NCBI RefSeq assembly: GCF_004342885.1
Contig: NZ_SMAB01000021.1
Span: 1-35,968, forward strand
DNA from: Tepidibacillus fermentans
GTDB taxonomy: Bacteria; Bacillota; Bacilli; Tepidibacillales; Tepidibacillaceae
Direction of reading: 5' to 3'
DNA length: 35,968 bases
Below the pieces are notes generated by a model. The model was not told where the DNA came from and did no database searches. It saw only the letters and a list, made by a program, of their open reading frames with translations. The translations under genes were made by a program, and so were the position numbers. How positions within the stretch are numbered: the first letter of the stretch is position 1; each line of letters opens with the position of its first letter. Below are positions 1-7,686 of the stretch, piece by piece.

Positions 1-356
1 TTTTCACTTGCTAATTCTGCAACTTTGACTTCAACAAATGGACTGTACCGTTGGTTTTTTCGTATTCCCACCCATTCATCAAAAGGATAATGGGGCGTTC
101 CTTTCTCATCTCCCATTAATGTATGTCGAAAACGCACTGCACCAAAGCTACATTGAACTGTTTTCCAATCTTCCCTTTTTACTTTCCAACCTTTATCTTG
201 TCTCTTTTTCTTAATGACTTGATCTAACTGTGTAAAAATTTCCCCCAATAAGGAACTAAATACTTCTTGCATATAAGTTTGAATGCTTTCCTCTAACTCG
301 ATTAAATTATTTGTACTCTTTATTAACTGATATATGCTTGATATAATTGTATCCAT
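1..356 (-). CDS. ISLre2 family (UPF0236-type) transposase, 5' part only
   Basis: This reading frame starts with ATG at 356 on the minus strand and stays open to the left edge (about 118 codons), so the C-terminal part lies outside the window. Seen: an N-terminal helical segment rich in I/L/E, then WKVKREDWKT, SFGAVRFRHTLMGDEKG, HYPFDEWVGIRKNQRYSP and VEVKVAELASE. That order is characteristic of ISLre2-family (UPF0236) transposases as I know the family. A ribosome site (AAAGAGG) lies 7 nt before the ATG. A long stem-loop abuts the start codon (separate entry). The element's other end is not visible, so intactness cannot be judged. Family call fairly sure; activity unknown. Confidence 0.85.
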   Translation of the reverse strand, partial: MDTIISSIYQLIKSTNNLIELEESIQTYMQEVFSSLLGEIFTQLDQVIKKKRQDKGWKVKREDWKTVQCSFGAVRFRHTLMGDEKGTPHYPFDEWVGIRKNQRYSPFVEVKVAELASE

Positions 357-428
357 GAGAAGGCCTCTTTTCTAAATGTATTTGCCTGCTAAAGCATACA
401 TTTACGATAGAACGCCTTCTCTTTTTTT
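357..428. promoter_or_regulatory. Long stem-loop abutting the transposase start codon
   Basis: Outer arms GAGAAGGC (357-364) and GCCTTCTC (414-421) are perfect complements. Inner arms AAATGTAT (374-381) and ATACATTT (396-403) extend the hairpin. A run of seven T follows on the plus strand, so it can act as a terminator for plus-strand transcripts. On the minus strand the outer arm touches the transposase ATG and the GAGG ribosome site lies just inside the stem. Inference: mRNA read in from outside would fold and hide the transposase ribosome site, as known for several insertion sequences. Confidence 0.55.
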
Positions 429-484
429 GCTAGTATTTTCTACCAATCTCCTCGAGAAATATTTTACGCATATCATGGTATAAG

Positions 485-513
485 TTGCTTGGAGGAATGA
501 AACAAGTTATGAT
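485..513 (+). promoter_or_regulatory. Possible sigma-A promoter for the SMR exporter
   Basis: TTGCTT (485-490) and TATGAT (508-513) are separated by 17 nt and lie about 40 nt upstream of the exporter start. Each box has one or more departures from consensus. I looked in this leader for the conserved cores of guanidine-I, -II and -III riboswitches and saw none. Confidence 0.3.
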
Positions 514-552
514 GGGAATTATAGTTTTCTTTAAGAAAGGAGTCTTTTTACG

Positions 553-873
553 TTGGCTTGGTTTTCATTATTTATTGCTGGTTTATTAGAGACCGCTTGG
601 GCGATCGGCCTTAAATACTCACATGGATTTACAAAATTATGGCCCAGTGTAGGAACAATCATTGCGATGATCGGGAGCTTAGGTCTCTTATCAAGATCAT
701 TGAAGGTATTACCGATTGGGACGGCCTATGCGGTGTGGACTGGTATTGGTGCAGTGGGCACTGTGATTCTAGGAATAATCTTATTTCATGAACCAAAGAA
801 TCTGGTTCGGATTTTATTCATTAGTTTTATTATTGTGGGAATTATCGGTTTACAACTAACGTCTAAATCCTAA
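553..873 (+). CDS. gdx: SMR-family guanidinium/quaternary amine exporter (Gdx/SugE type)
   Basis: A 106-residue, four-helix membrane protein of the small multidrug resistance family, which works as an antiparallel dimer exchanging protons for a cation. The essential glutamate of helix 1 is present at residue 13 ([18 protein letters not shown] context). The WAIGLKY.HGFT and [10 protein letters not shown] motifs fit the Gdx/SugE branch (guanidinium exporters) better than the EmrE branch. Translation starts at TTG 553 with AAAGGAG about 10 nt upstream. It stands alone, with no second SMR subunit beside it. A stem-loop follows the stop codon. Family call firm; guanidinium as substrate is inferred from subfamily motifs. 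Confidence 0.85.
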   Translation: MAWFSLFIAGLLETAWAIGLKYSHGFTKLWPSVGTIIAMIGSLGLLSRSLKVLPIGTAYAVWTGIGAVGTVILGIILFHEPKNLVRILFISFIIVGIIGLQLTSKS

Positions 874-878
874 ATTAA

Positions 879-922
879 TAAGGGCTAACCCAAGATCTTT
901 AAATCACACAGGATAGCCCTTA
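879..922. terminator. Stem-loop between gdx and the WrbA remnant
   Basis: Perfect 9-bp arms TAAGGGCTA (879-887) and TAGCCCTTA (914-922) with a 26-nt loop, lying between two convergent units. Neither strand has a long T run (the minus strand reads TTATTAATTTA afterwards), so it is at best a weak bidirectional terminator. Confidence 0.5.
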
Positions 923-930
923 CCTATAAA

Positions 931-1130
931 TTATTGATTAGCTTGTTTAACCCAGCTAGCGACTTGTACTGTACGTTTTGCTTGATTTTTAACAGCAGCT
1001 TGAACATCTTCTATCATCTTGCCATTTTGGTCAATGGTTACACTTGTTCCATATGGATTCCCGTCAGCACCGAAAACAGATGGATCTGTATAGCCTGGCG
1101 CTGCAACAATGGCTCCCCAATGGTACATTG
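931..1130 (-). pseudogene. Remnant of a WrbA-type NAD(P)H:quinone oxidoreductase (C-terminal end)
   Basis: About 65 codons encode MYHWGAIVAAPGYTDP, GGNPYGTSVT-like and VKNQAKRTVQVASWVKQ segments, which match the C-terminal third of WrbA/flavodoxin-like quinone reductases (usually near 200 residues). Upstream of the ATG at 1128 the frame meets adjacent stops (TAA, TGA), and the flavodoxin N-terminal half with its FMN-binding loop is absent. The dioxygenase gene begins its 3' end only about 100 nt further on, so the missing part is deleted rather than shifted. No ribosome site precedes the internal ATG. Probably a dead 3' fragment; a short translated product is not excluded. Confidence 0.75.
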
Positions 1131-1226
1131 TTCTTTCGTAATAATCTCATTATGAGCGAAAAAACTTTGCTTCCACTTGTTGTAACTGATATGGTTAGAA
1201 CAATGTTTTAAAAAGGAGTAGTATTA

Positions 1227-1994
1227 TCAAAATTCAAAGACAATATGGCTTAATGTTCCAAATTGATAACTTCGATGTAATAACTTTGGCTGCTTATTTT
1301 CTTCTCCACTTCCAAATGCAATAAAAAGTGGAACGATATGTTCAGGCCTTGGTACTGCCAAACGAGCATTTGGGGCTAACTTTTCATAATGAAATAATGA
1401 ATCTAACTTCCTGTTTTGTACATGATCGACTAACCAATCATCAAATGCAACGGTCCAAGGTTCTGGAGTTGTTTGCCCCCATTTTATCATTCGTAAATTA
1501 TGGGAAGTTCCTCCACTACCAATGACGAGAATATCTTTTTCCCCAAGATCACGAAGAGCTTCTCCGATTTTAAATTGTTCCTTAGGAATAAGATAAGGAT
1601 TTACTGAAACTTGAACGACAGGAATATCTGCATTTGGATATAAAAGCTGCAATACGACCCATGAACCGTGGTCTAATCCTCTTTTTTCGTCACTTTTTGC
1701 AGGAATATCATGAATTTTCAACTTTTCCTCGACCATTGATGCAATGGAGATAGAACCTGTTGCTGGATATTTCATCATATAAAGTTCTTCCGGGAATCCA
1801 TAGAAATCGTAGATCGTTTCATAAACATCATCTTTAAAAGAAATCGTCGTGATTTCACTTTCCCAATGAGCCGTAAATATGACAATCGCCTTTGGTGTGA
1901 TCCGACGACCTAAATTTTGAAGAAACTGAGTATAATCATTATCTTCAATGGCTAACGTAGGAGCTCCATGACTAATAAATAATGAGGGGACCAT
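1227..1994 (-). CDS. LigB/DODA-type extradiol ring-cleavage dioxygenase family protein
   Basis: 255 residues when started at ATG 1994. Class III extradiol dioxygenase / 4,5-DOPA dioxygenase-like fold (YgiD relatives). Visible metal-site motifs: an N-terminal SHGAP (His), FTAHWE (His), LDHGSWV (His) and GSGGTSHNL (His). These enzymes bind Fe or Zn and open catechol-type rings in the cytoplasm; the natural substrate of bacterial YgiD-like members is not settled. I prefer ATG 1994 over ATG 2000 because AAAGGA lies 7 nt before 1994 but only 1 nt before 2000. A strong promoter with an inverted repeat precedes it. The neighbouring WrbA remnant suggests a locus once dealing with catechol/quinone compounds (inference). 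Confidence 0.82.
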   Translation of the reverse strand: MVPSLFISHGAPTLAIEDNDYTQFLQNLGRRITPKAIVIFTAHWESEITTISFKDDVYETIYDFYGFPEELYMMKYPATGSISIASMVEEKLKIHDIPAKSDEKRGLDHGSWVVLQLLYPNADIPVVQVSVNPYLIPKEQFKIGEALRDLGEKDILVIGSGGTSHNLRMIKWGQTTPEPWTVAFDDWLVDHVQNRKLDSLFHYEKLAPNARLAVPRPEHIVPLFIAFGSGEENKQPKLLHRSYQFGTLSHIVFEF

Positions 1995-2015
1995 GCACAT
2001 TTCCTTTCCCTAAAA

Positions 2016-2064
2016 AACTTACATTTTGTAAGTTATTATATAAAAGTTAGTTTAATTGTGTCAA
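2016..2064 (-). promoter_or_regulatory. Promoter plus perfect dyad operator for the dioxygenase gene
   Basis: Minus-strand -35 TTGACA (2064-2059) and -10 TATAAT (2040-2035), both perfect, with an 18-nt spacer. Immediately after the -10 lies AACTTAC (2016-2022) / GTAAGTT (2028-2034), a perfect 7-bp inverted repeat with a 5-nt spacer. Its place over the transcription start is that of a repressor operator. Its size suits winged-helix regulators of the MarR or HxlR type, but no regulator gene is adjacent, so the regulator is unknown. Confidence 0.7.
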
Positions 2065-2106
2065 GTTATTTATTATAGAAAAAGGAACCTGTTTTAGGGA
2101 TTTACA

Positions 2107-2160
2107 AAAAAAGGCCTAACCATTAGTCATCTATTGACGACCTTTCTGGTTAAGCCTTTT
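2107..2160 (-). terminator. Terminator of the FAD oxidoreductase unit
   Basis: Arms TAACCA/TGGTTA and AAAAGGC/GCCTTTT (2109-2122 and 2147-2160, one mismatch) followed on the minus strand by a T run. It ends the 3338-2166 transcript. Confidence 0.75.
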
Positions 2161-2165
2161 ATTTC

Positions 2166-2738
2166 TTATAGATCATGCCACATATAGGGTGTGCCTTTTT
2201 CTTTGGAAACAACGGCGATTCCAACAGCAGCTCCTTGGCCAAGGGATACAGATACTTGGCTAGGAATCTCTGTGACTAAACCAGCCATATAGAGATTTTC
2301 TACTGAGGTCTCTCCTGTGAATGGAATATTTGGAATCGATTTGGCTTTGTTATTCGGTACATAAGAATTTACTACTGCTTCATAGCCAAATGGAGTTAAT
2401 AAGTCTTTATTTACGTTTGTTGCGATAACTAGATATTTTGTTTGGTAGGTTTCACTCTCTGTTTTCACTTCAAATGTTCCCTCATCGTTTTTGATCACTT
2501 CTACAACTTTTTCATCTTTTAATGTTCCTTTAAATTTTTCTACTTGTTGTTTTGCTCGTTGAATCCACTCTTCCCCCGAAATACCTTCAGGAAAACCTGG
2601 AATATTTTGAACAGAACTTACACGTGTAATTTGTGATTTGCCATCATTTAATACAAGTGTTTTTAAGCCTGCATTGGCTGTAAAAATAGCTGCGGATAAA
2701 CCTGAAACTCCTCCGCCAACAATAATAACGTCAAACAT
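2166..2738 (-). CDS. Short FAD-dependent, thioredoxin-reductase-like oxidoreductase
   Basis: 190 residues. The N-terminal dinucleotide-binding motif DVIIVGGGVSGLSAAI (residues 3-18) and the C-terminal FAD motif NLYMAGLVTE are those of the thioredoxin reductase fold. It is much shorter than TrxB (about 310-330): the NADPH domain and the CxxC redox pair are missing, leaving in essence the FAD domain halves. Similar single-domain proteins exist in Bacillales; their function is not known to me. Ribosome site GAGGTGA lies 8 nt upstream and overlaps the end of the DUF1802 gene, so the two are translated from one mRNA. It may be a real mini-oxidoreductase or a subunit needing a partner. Confidence 0.7.
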   Translation of the reverse strand: MFDVIIVGGGVSGLSAAIFTANAGLKTLVLNDGKSQITRVSSVQNIPGFPEGISGEEWIQRAKQQVEKFKGTLKDEKVVEVIKNDEGTFEVKTESETYQTKYLVIATNVNKDLLTPFGYEAVVNSYVPNNKAKSIPNIPFTGETSVENLYMAGLVTEIPSQVSVSLGQGAAVGIAVVSKEKGTPYMWHDL

Positions 2739-2750
2739 CGTTTCTTCACC

Positions 2751-3338
2751 TCATTCTCCATTTTCTAAAATTTCATGAATGATTTTCACTTGCTTTGCAA
2801 ATTCCTCATCGGTTAAAACAGGGATTGCATTGGTTTGAGGAAGTTTCTCTTCAATGAATACCCAAGATTTGCATCCATTATACTCATCTTTTAGAGAGAT
2901 ATGAATCGGTTGTTCCAATCGGTATACCCTTACCAAGAGGACATGAAGGGGACTTTGCTTCTTCCAATGTAACTTTGTTTCTGCAAAATTTTTTGACCAG
3001 ATGTGATAAGGAAGAAGTTTTTCTATAAGGTTTTCATCTTGTAATTGAATATCTTCTACTACTGCTGCTAGGTATTGGATGTCTACTAGCTTCTTCTTTT
3101 CATCAAATTGTTTCAATGTCTCATCAATCATGGATTGAAATTCTGATTTTAGTAATTCCTTTTTTTGATGTAAATATGTAGGAAAAAGATAGAAGATTTC
3201 TTCTTTTAATTGAAATTCTTTGGTTTCCTCATGAATCCCGCCTTTTCTCATTAAGAGAATTTGGGTACCATTTGCAAGTGCTTCGATATTAACAGCCCAT
3301 TCTTTCAAAGCAACCGGTACAATTGGTTGCTTGATCAT
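2751..3338 (-). CDS. DUF1802 family protein
   Basis: 195 residues from ATG 3338, chosen because AGGGGG sits 7 nt upstream; an earlier in-frame ATG at 3356 lacks a site. N-terminal ALKEWAVNIEAL, QILLMRKGGI and FYLFPTYLHQ are the hallmark segments of DUF1802 as I recall the family. No signal peptide or membrane segment is visible. The C-terminal half is charged and less conserved. It is the first gene of a two-gene unit with the short FAD oxidoreductase, 12 nt apart. No function is established for the family. Confidence 0.75.
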   Translation of the reverse strand: MIKQPIVPVALKEWAVNIEALANGTQILLMRKGGIHEETKEFQLKEEIFYLFPTYLHQKKELLKSEFQSMIDETLKQFDEKKKLVDIQYLAAVVEDIQLQDENLIEKLLPYHIWSKNFAETKLHWKKQSPLHVLLVRVYRLEQPIHISLKDEYNGCKSWVFIEEKLPQTNAIPVLTDEEFAKQVKIIHEILENGE

Positions 3339-3434
3339 TTCAATTCCCCCTTTCATTCACAATGTTATATTACCATATTTTTTAAACATTTTAATATATA
3401 AGAAGTGTTAAAGATTAACCCAAAAATGAATCAA

Positions 3435-3517
3435 TGTTAGAACATACAAGATACATCAGGTTTGTATATTCCAACGCGCTCCGTTGTCCGTGTATTTCTT
3501 TTAAAGGAGCTATTGCT
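3435..3517. repeat. Copy 1 of an intergenic hairpin repeat
   Basis: A 16-nt block TGTTAGAACATACAAG (3435-3450) and an 11-nt block GAGCTATTGCT (3507-3517) both recur at 25272-25287 and 25308-25318. Here TTAGAACATACAA pairs imperfectly (11 of 13) with TTTGTATATTCCAA at 3461-3474. The plus frame through it shows no coding features. The rest of the 3357-3553 gap holds nothing I recognise. Confidence 0.55.
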
Positions 3518-3553
3518 CACAAAATTTTGTACTCTGTTGTGTCACGAAGCAAA

Positions 3554-3586
3554 AAAACAGCGATAGTCTTTACCTATCACTGTTTT
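3554..3586 (-). terminator. Terminator of the M48 protease gene
   Basis: AAAACAG-c-GATAG (3554-3566) pairs with CTATC-a-CTGTTTT (3574-3586) around a 7-nt loop, and the minus strand continues into T residues. It lies 11 nt after the protease stop codon. Confidence 0.75.
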
Positions 3587-3596
3587 CCCATCCCCC

Positions 3597-4889
3597 TTAT
3601 TCTTTTGTCCTTTTCTCCGTGTTTTGTTTTTGAATCTGCTTCGTTTCATTACTGATGGTATATAACCTCTCTACCATTGTCGGATGAGTGTATAAGAATA
3701 CTTTCACCAACTCTGGTGGATTAGGTTCAGTTAGACTATTGATTGTCAATTTTTGAAAAGAACGAATCGCTGCATCTGGATTATGTGTCATTCGAATTCC
3801 ATATTCATCAGCAGCTCTTTCCGAATATCGAGAAATCGTATTTTCTATTGGTGAAATGGTAAAGTTTAATAATGAAAGAAGTAGCAAAAATACAGGAAGA
3901 GAATTTAGCTCAGCGACTCGTTCTATTCCCCAATAATGTCCAAACCGTCGAACGACCCAATGTACCAATCGATACACAAAGTAAAAAAGAAAAAATGACG
4001 CAATGATCGATCCTAATAACATCCAATAAATATGATGATAGACATAATGCCCCATTTCATGTGCCATAATAAACAGTATTTCATCCTTTTCTAATTTATT
4101 TAATGTCGTATCCCAGAGAACAATTCTTGCATTCGATCCGATTCCTGTTACATAGGCATTCATAGCAGTTGTTTTTTTAGACATGTTCACTTGATAGACT
4201 TGATCTGCAGGAATATCCGCTCGTTCGGCTAATGCAAGAATCTCCCCTTTTAATTCTTGGTTTTGTAAGGACTGGAAATCATTAAAAATAGGGTCAATGA
4301 CAACCGGCTGAATAAAATACATCATGATCGTTAGGGGAATCGAGATCAACCAGAACCAAAACCACCATTTTTTTGGTGATTTTCGAATGATGGTATATAA
4401 AATCCAAACCATCGGAATCGTTATCACAAGATCCAGTAATATGCTTTTGCCCTGATCAGTCATCCATGCCTCAAAAGGTTGAACACTGATCCCATAATCC
4501 CGGCTTACCTTATATGAGTAATATTTCAAAGGAAACTGTAACAAAAACATGACGATACTTAATAAAAATACATAAATACTCGCCTGTAAGAATAAGGACC
4601 GTTTATGTATTTTTTTCGCGATAAAATAAAAAGCCGTGGAAAGACCTGTACCTAAGACGAAGAGATAAATTGCCCATTCCCATGGTACTCCCATGAAAAA
4701 AAGAAAATCCTTGATTCTTGAAAAAATAGTTGCTGTTTGTAGTTGTTGACTTGTCATAAATGTCGCTGGATCGGCCGGACCACCGGCATATGAACTTGGA
4801 AGTGCTTGATGGGTTTGAAACAAATAATACGACATAAAAATGGCATAAATCATAAATAAAAATATAAAAACCTTATAAAAATTTTTCAA
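3597..4889 (-). CDS. M48 (Ste24/CAAX-prenyl-type) membrane zinc metalloprotease, YhfN-like
   Basis: 430 residues with about seven hydrophobic segments (residues 5-25, 65-92, 100-120, 148-168, 175-197, 287-312, 335-350). The zinc motif HEMGH is at 277-281 between membrane spans, and the third ligand region SERAADEYG follows, so the active site is complete. NAYVTG and the C-terminal THP(T)M(V)ERL segments are typical of family M48. The length matches the Bacillus YhfN group (about 425). It is the only gene of its unit, with its own terminator. Family members cut membrane or misfolded proteins; prenyl-protein processing is not expected in this organism, so the substrate is unknown. Confidence 0.88.
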   Translation of the reverse strand: MKNFYKVFIFLFMIYAIFMSYYLFQTHQALPSSYAGGPADPATFMTSQQLQTATIFSRIKDFLFFMGVPWEWAIYLFVLGTGLSTAFYFIAKKIHKRSLFLQASIYVFLLSIVMFLLQFPLKYYSYKVSRDYGISVQPFEAWMTDQGKSILLDLVITIPMVWILYTIIRKSPKKWWFWFWLISIPLTIMMYFIQPVVIDPIFNDFQSLQNQELKGEILALAERADIPADQVYQVNMSKKTTAMNAYVTGIGSNARIVLWDTTLNKLEKDEILFIMAHEMGHYVYHHIYWMLLGSIIASFFLFYFVYRLVHWVVRRFGHYWGIERVAELNSLPVFLLLLSLLNFTISPIENTISRYSERAADEYGIRMTHNPDAAIRSFQKLTINSLTEPNPPELVKVFLYTHPTMVERLYTISNETKQIQKQNTEKRTKE

Positions 4890-4950
4890 AATGCTCCCTC
4901 CCTTAGCTTGTATATTTTATCTATATGCAGCTTATCCCTATTTAAATCAA

Positions 4951-4984
4951 AAAAAAAAGGGCTGAATCACAAGGATCAGCACCC
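4951..4984 (-). terminator. Terminator of the met operon
   Basis: GGGCTGA (4959-4965) pairs with TCAGC-a-CCC (4976-4984); the minus strand then runs into T8 opposite 4951-4958. It lies about 110 nt beyond the metQ stop. Confidence 0.7.
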
Positions 4985-5024
4985 ATCTTAAAATTACTTT
5001 ATATAGAGTAATCTCTTTTAGTTG

Positions 5025-5073
5025 ACAATATATATTGTATCTGCGATGGCTGATCTTTATTTTTAGGTCAGCC
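5025..5073. other. 14-bp palindrome and small stem-loop behind metQ
   Basis: ACAATATATATTGT (5025-5038) is a perfect palindrome, followed by GGCTGA (5048-5053) / TCAGCC (5068-5073). No T run follows on the minus strand. Between the metQ stop and the main terminator these could slow 3' decay of the mRNA, or be chance in AT-rich DNA. Confidence 0.35.
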
Positions 5074-5090
5074 TATTTAAATGAAGATTT

Positions 5091-5927
5091 TTAGAAAGCT
5101 GGGACCACTGCCCCATTATATTTCTCTTCAATAAACTTTCTTACTTCCTCAGAATTTAATGCCTTTACTAATTTTTGAATTGCTTCTTTATTTTCATCGC
5201 CTTTACGAACGACTAATACGTTAGCGTAAGGAGAATCTTTATCTTCAATGAATAAAGAATCTTTTACAGGATTTAATTTTGCTTGTAGAGCATAGTTCGT
5301 ATTGATGACAGAAAGTGTTACATCTTCTAAAGATCTAGGAAGCATTGCCGCATCTAAAGGTACAATTTCTAAATTCTTTTGATTCTCAACAATGTCTGAA
5401 ACTGTTCCTTTAATCCCAACACCATCTTTAAGCTTAATTAATCCTGCTTTTTGAAGAAGCACTAGAGATCTTCCCATATTTGAAGGGTCGTTTGGAATAG
5501 AGACCTTTGCTCCTTGAGGTACTTCATTTAAATTTTTCACCTTTTTAGAGTAAATACCCATTGGTTCAACATGAACTTTCGCGATATTTACCAAATTGGT
5601 GATGTTACGTTCTTTTGTGAACGATTCTAAGTAAGGAACATGTTGAAAGAAGTTCGCATCGAGTTGTCCTTCAGATAATTGAATATTGGGTTGAACATAA
5701 TCTTGGAATACTTTGACGTCTAATTTCACGCCTTCTTTTTCTAAAGTTGGTTTAATTTTTTCAAGAATTTCAGCATGTGGTACAGCTGTTGCACCAACAA
5801 CTAAGGTAATTGCTTCAGTTTTTCCTTGACCAGCATTTGCTCCTTGATTCTCTTGCTTGGTACCACCACAAGCTACTAAACTTAAACTTAAAATCGCAAC
5901 GAGAAGAATAACAAATAATTTCTTCAT
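5091..5927 (-). CDS. metQ: Methionine ABC transporter substrate-binding lipoprotein MetQ (NlpA family)
   Basis: 278 residues. A lipoprotein signal peptide with lipobox LSLVAC (Cys20) anchors it outside the membrane. VVGATAVPHAEIL, DYVQPN, LDANFFQHVPYL and VEPMGIYS are classic NlpA/MetQ signatures; residues such as the FFQH and VNTNYA-type regions form the methionine pocket in this family. It is the last gene of metN-metP-metQ, with 22 nt after metP and a good ribosome site (GGGAGG). Transcription is under the SAM riboswitch ahead of metN. Close relatives can bind L- or D-methionine; the exact isomer range is not visible. Confidence 0.95.
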   Translation of the reverse strand: MKKLFVILLVAILSLSLVACGGTKQENQGANAGQGKTEAITLVVGATAVPHAEILEKIKPTLEKEGVKLDVKVFQDYVQPNIQLSEGQLDANFFQHVPYLESFTKERNITNLVNIAKVHVEPMGIYSKKVKNLNEVPQGAKVSIPNDPSNMGRSLVLLQKAGLIKLKDGVGIKGTVSDIVENQKNLEIVPLDAAMLPRSLEDVTLSVINTNYALQAKLNPVKDSLFIEDKDSPYANVLVVRKGDENKEAIQKLVKALNSEEVRKFIEEKYNGAVVPAF

Positions 5928-5949
5928 TAAACTTTCCTCCCTATATTTA

Positions 5950-6609
5950 TTATTTTTTATCTATTCTCTTAGAGATGTGATCCCCAAGAGTTTGAACCAA
6001 TTGGACGAGAAGTAGAATAACAGCAGTTGTAACTAACATAACAGGTGTGTTATAAAGCTGATAACCATAAATAATTGCCATATTTCCTAGGCCGCCGCCG
6101 CCCAGAACTCCAGCCATAGCTGAATAGCTGATCAAGGCAACCAAGGTAACAGTAATCCCTGACAGAATGGAAGGCATCGCTTCAGGTAGGTAGACTTTAA
6201 AAATGATTTGGCGGATATTCGCCCCCATCGATAAGGCCGCCTCAATGACCCCTTTATTCACTTCTCTTAAGGAAGTTTCAACTAGCCGAGCGAAAAATGG
6301 CGCAGCCCCAACGATTAAAGGTACGGTTGCAGCCGTAGAGCCAATCGGTGTCCCTACTATTTTACGAGTAAAAGGAATTAATAAAACCATCAAAATAATG
6401 AATGGTATTGAACGGAAAACATTCACGATGACAGATAAGATGATATTGAGTATACGGTTTTCTAATAATTGTCCCTTATCCGTTAGAACCAAAAAGATTC
6501 CTAATGGTATTCCAAGGATGACGGTAAATAAACCCGATATTCCAACCATATATAATGTTTCTAACGCTGCTTCAAATAGCTGCGTCCATTCACTTGGTTC
6601 CAACCACAT
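5950..6609 (-). CDS. metP: Methionine ABC transporter permease (MetI/MetP)
   Basis: 219 residues with five membrane segments. The ABC permease coupling region (EAALSMGANIRQIIFKVYLPEAMPSI context, about residues 140-165) contains the EAA..G loop that contacts the ATPase. FRSIPFIILMVLLIPFTR is the typical MetI segment. The start ATG at 6609 lies inside the 3' end of metN (20-nt overlap), indicating translational coupling. It works with MetN and MetQ in methionine uptake. Length is normal for the family (about 220). Confidence 0.95.
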   Translation of the reverse strand: MWLEPSEWTQLFEAALETLYMVGISGLFTVILGIPLGIFLVLTDKGQLLENRILNIILSVIVNVFRSIPFIILMVLLIPFTRKIVGTPIGSTAATVPLIVGAAPFFARLVETSLREVNKGVIEAALSMGANIRQIIFKVYLPEAMPSILSGITVTLVALISYSAMAGVLGGGGLGNMAIIYGYQLYNTPVMLVTTAVILLLVQLVQTLGDHISKRIDKK

Positions 6610-7624
6610 TCTCCACCACCTCCACTTCTACCCCGCAATTTGAGAGAAATTGAATCGATTCGTTTAATTTATCTACTGTTGTCTTCACTTGAATATATAA
6701 CGAACCATAGGAAGAACCTTGAACATATTGAATGTTTCCTTCTAAAATATTGGCCTCAACATCTAATGTTTTCACCCAGCGACTAATAATTGGCTGGTTG
6801 GCGTTTTCACCGACAAATTTACATTTTAAAATGTAACTTCCTTTTTCCAACGGGATTTGGCGAATGGTTTCTTCTGTATCCATATGTTCAGTTACTTGCT
6901 TGACAAACTCTTTAGTAATTTGTTGTTTTGGGTGGGTGAACACCTCTAGTACAGGGCCTTCTTCAACAATTTCTCCTTGATCGATCACAGCTACTTTATG
7001 ACAAATTTTTTGAATCACATGCATCTCATGAGTAATTAAGATAATGGTAATTCCCATTTTTCGATTAATCTCTTGCAACAGCTCAAGGATTGAATCCGTC
7101 GTTTTGGGATCAAGCGCGGAAGTAGCTTCATCACTTAACAATACCTTTGGACGGTTCGCCAAAGCTCTAGCAATCCCTACTCTTTGTTTTTGCCCACCAC
7201 TTAATTCTGAAGGATAGGCATTTGCCCTTTCTGTTAAACCAACAAGATCGATTAACTCATTCACCCTTTGATTGATCTCTTCTTTTGGTACACCAGCAAT
7301 TTCTAAAGGAAAGGCAATATTCTCAAAAACCGTTCGGGACCATAATAAATTAAAGTGTTGAAAGATCATCCCAACTTCCTGTCTCGCTTTACGAAGTTCC
7401 TTCTGACTTAATCGGTTCATTTGGCGACCATCTACCCAAATTTCCCCTTCTGTTGGCTCTTCTAACATATTGATTAAGCGGATCAATGTACTTTTCCCAG
7501 CCCCAGAGTAACCAATGATCCCATAGATTTCACCTTTTTCGATTTCTAAATTAATTTCCTTTAAGGCAACAACTTCTTCTTTGTTACCGTTATATACTTT
7601 TTTCACCTTATGAAGTCGAATCAA
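6590..7624 (-). CDS. metN: Methionine ABC transporter ATP-binding protein MetN
   Basis: 344 residues. Walker A GYSGAGKST (residues 38-46), Q loop near IFQHFNLL, signature LSGGQ (141-145) and Walker B VLLSDEA (161-167) are intact. The C-terminal NIL domain (about 265-344) is the regulatory methionine-binding domain found in MetN, which in characterised members inhibits transport when methionine is plentiful. Start is TTG 7624 (TTG ATT CGA), with GGTGA 7 nt upstream. First gene of the operon; a SAM-I riboswitch with its own terminator precedes it, so expression rises when SAM is low. Confidence 0.95.
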   Translation of the reverse strand: MIRLHKVKKVYNGNKEEVVALKEINLEIEKGEIYGIIGYSGAGKSTLIRLINMLEEPTEGEIWVDGRQMNRLSQKELRKARQEVGMIFQHFNLLWSRTVFENIAFPLEIAGVPKEEINQRVNELIDLVGLTERANAYPSELSGGQKQRVGIARALANRPKVLLSDEATSALDPKTTDSILELLQEINRKMGITIILITHEMHVIQKICHKVAVIDQGEIVEEGPVLEVFTHPKQQITKEFVKQVTEHMDTEETIRQIPLEKGSYILKCKFVGENANQPIISRWVKTLDVEANILEGNIQYVQGSSYGSLYIQVKTTVDKLNESIQFLSNCGVEVEVVENVVGTK

Positions 7625-7686
7625 TTCTATTCACCACTTTCTATGTCACAACAAAGCTTGTTGATATTTTTCTACATTGACAAAAT

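Noticed and set aside
430-552. Possible guanidine riboswitch before gdx
   Set aside because: None of the conserved cores of guanidine-I, -II or -III classes is present in the 120-nt leader.
498-590. 30-codon ORF overlapping the gdx start, possible SMR partner
   Set aside because: No SMR motif; its ribosome site is too close to the ATG; likely a shadow frame.
3434-3655. Plus-strand open frame of 73 codons
   Set aside because: No ribosome site, overlaps the terminator and 3' end of the protease gene, and lies over the hairpin repeat; not coding-like.
6203-6643. 146-codon plus-strand open frame
   Set aside because: Lies wholly antisense to metP/metN, which have complete family motifs.
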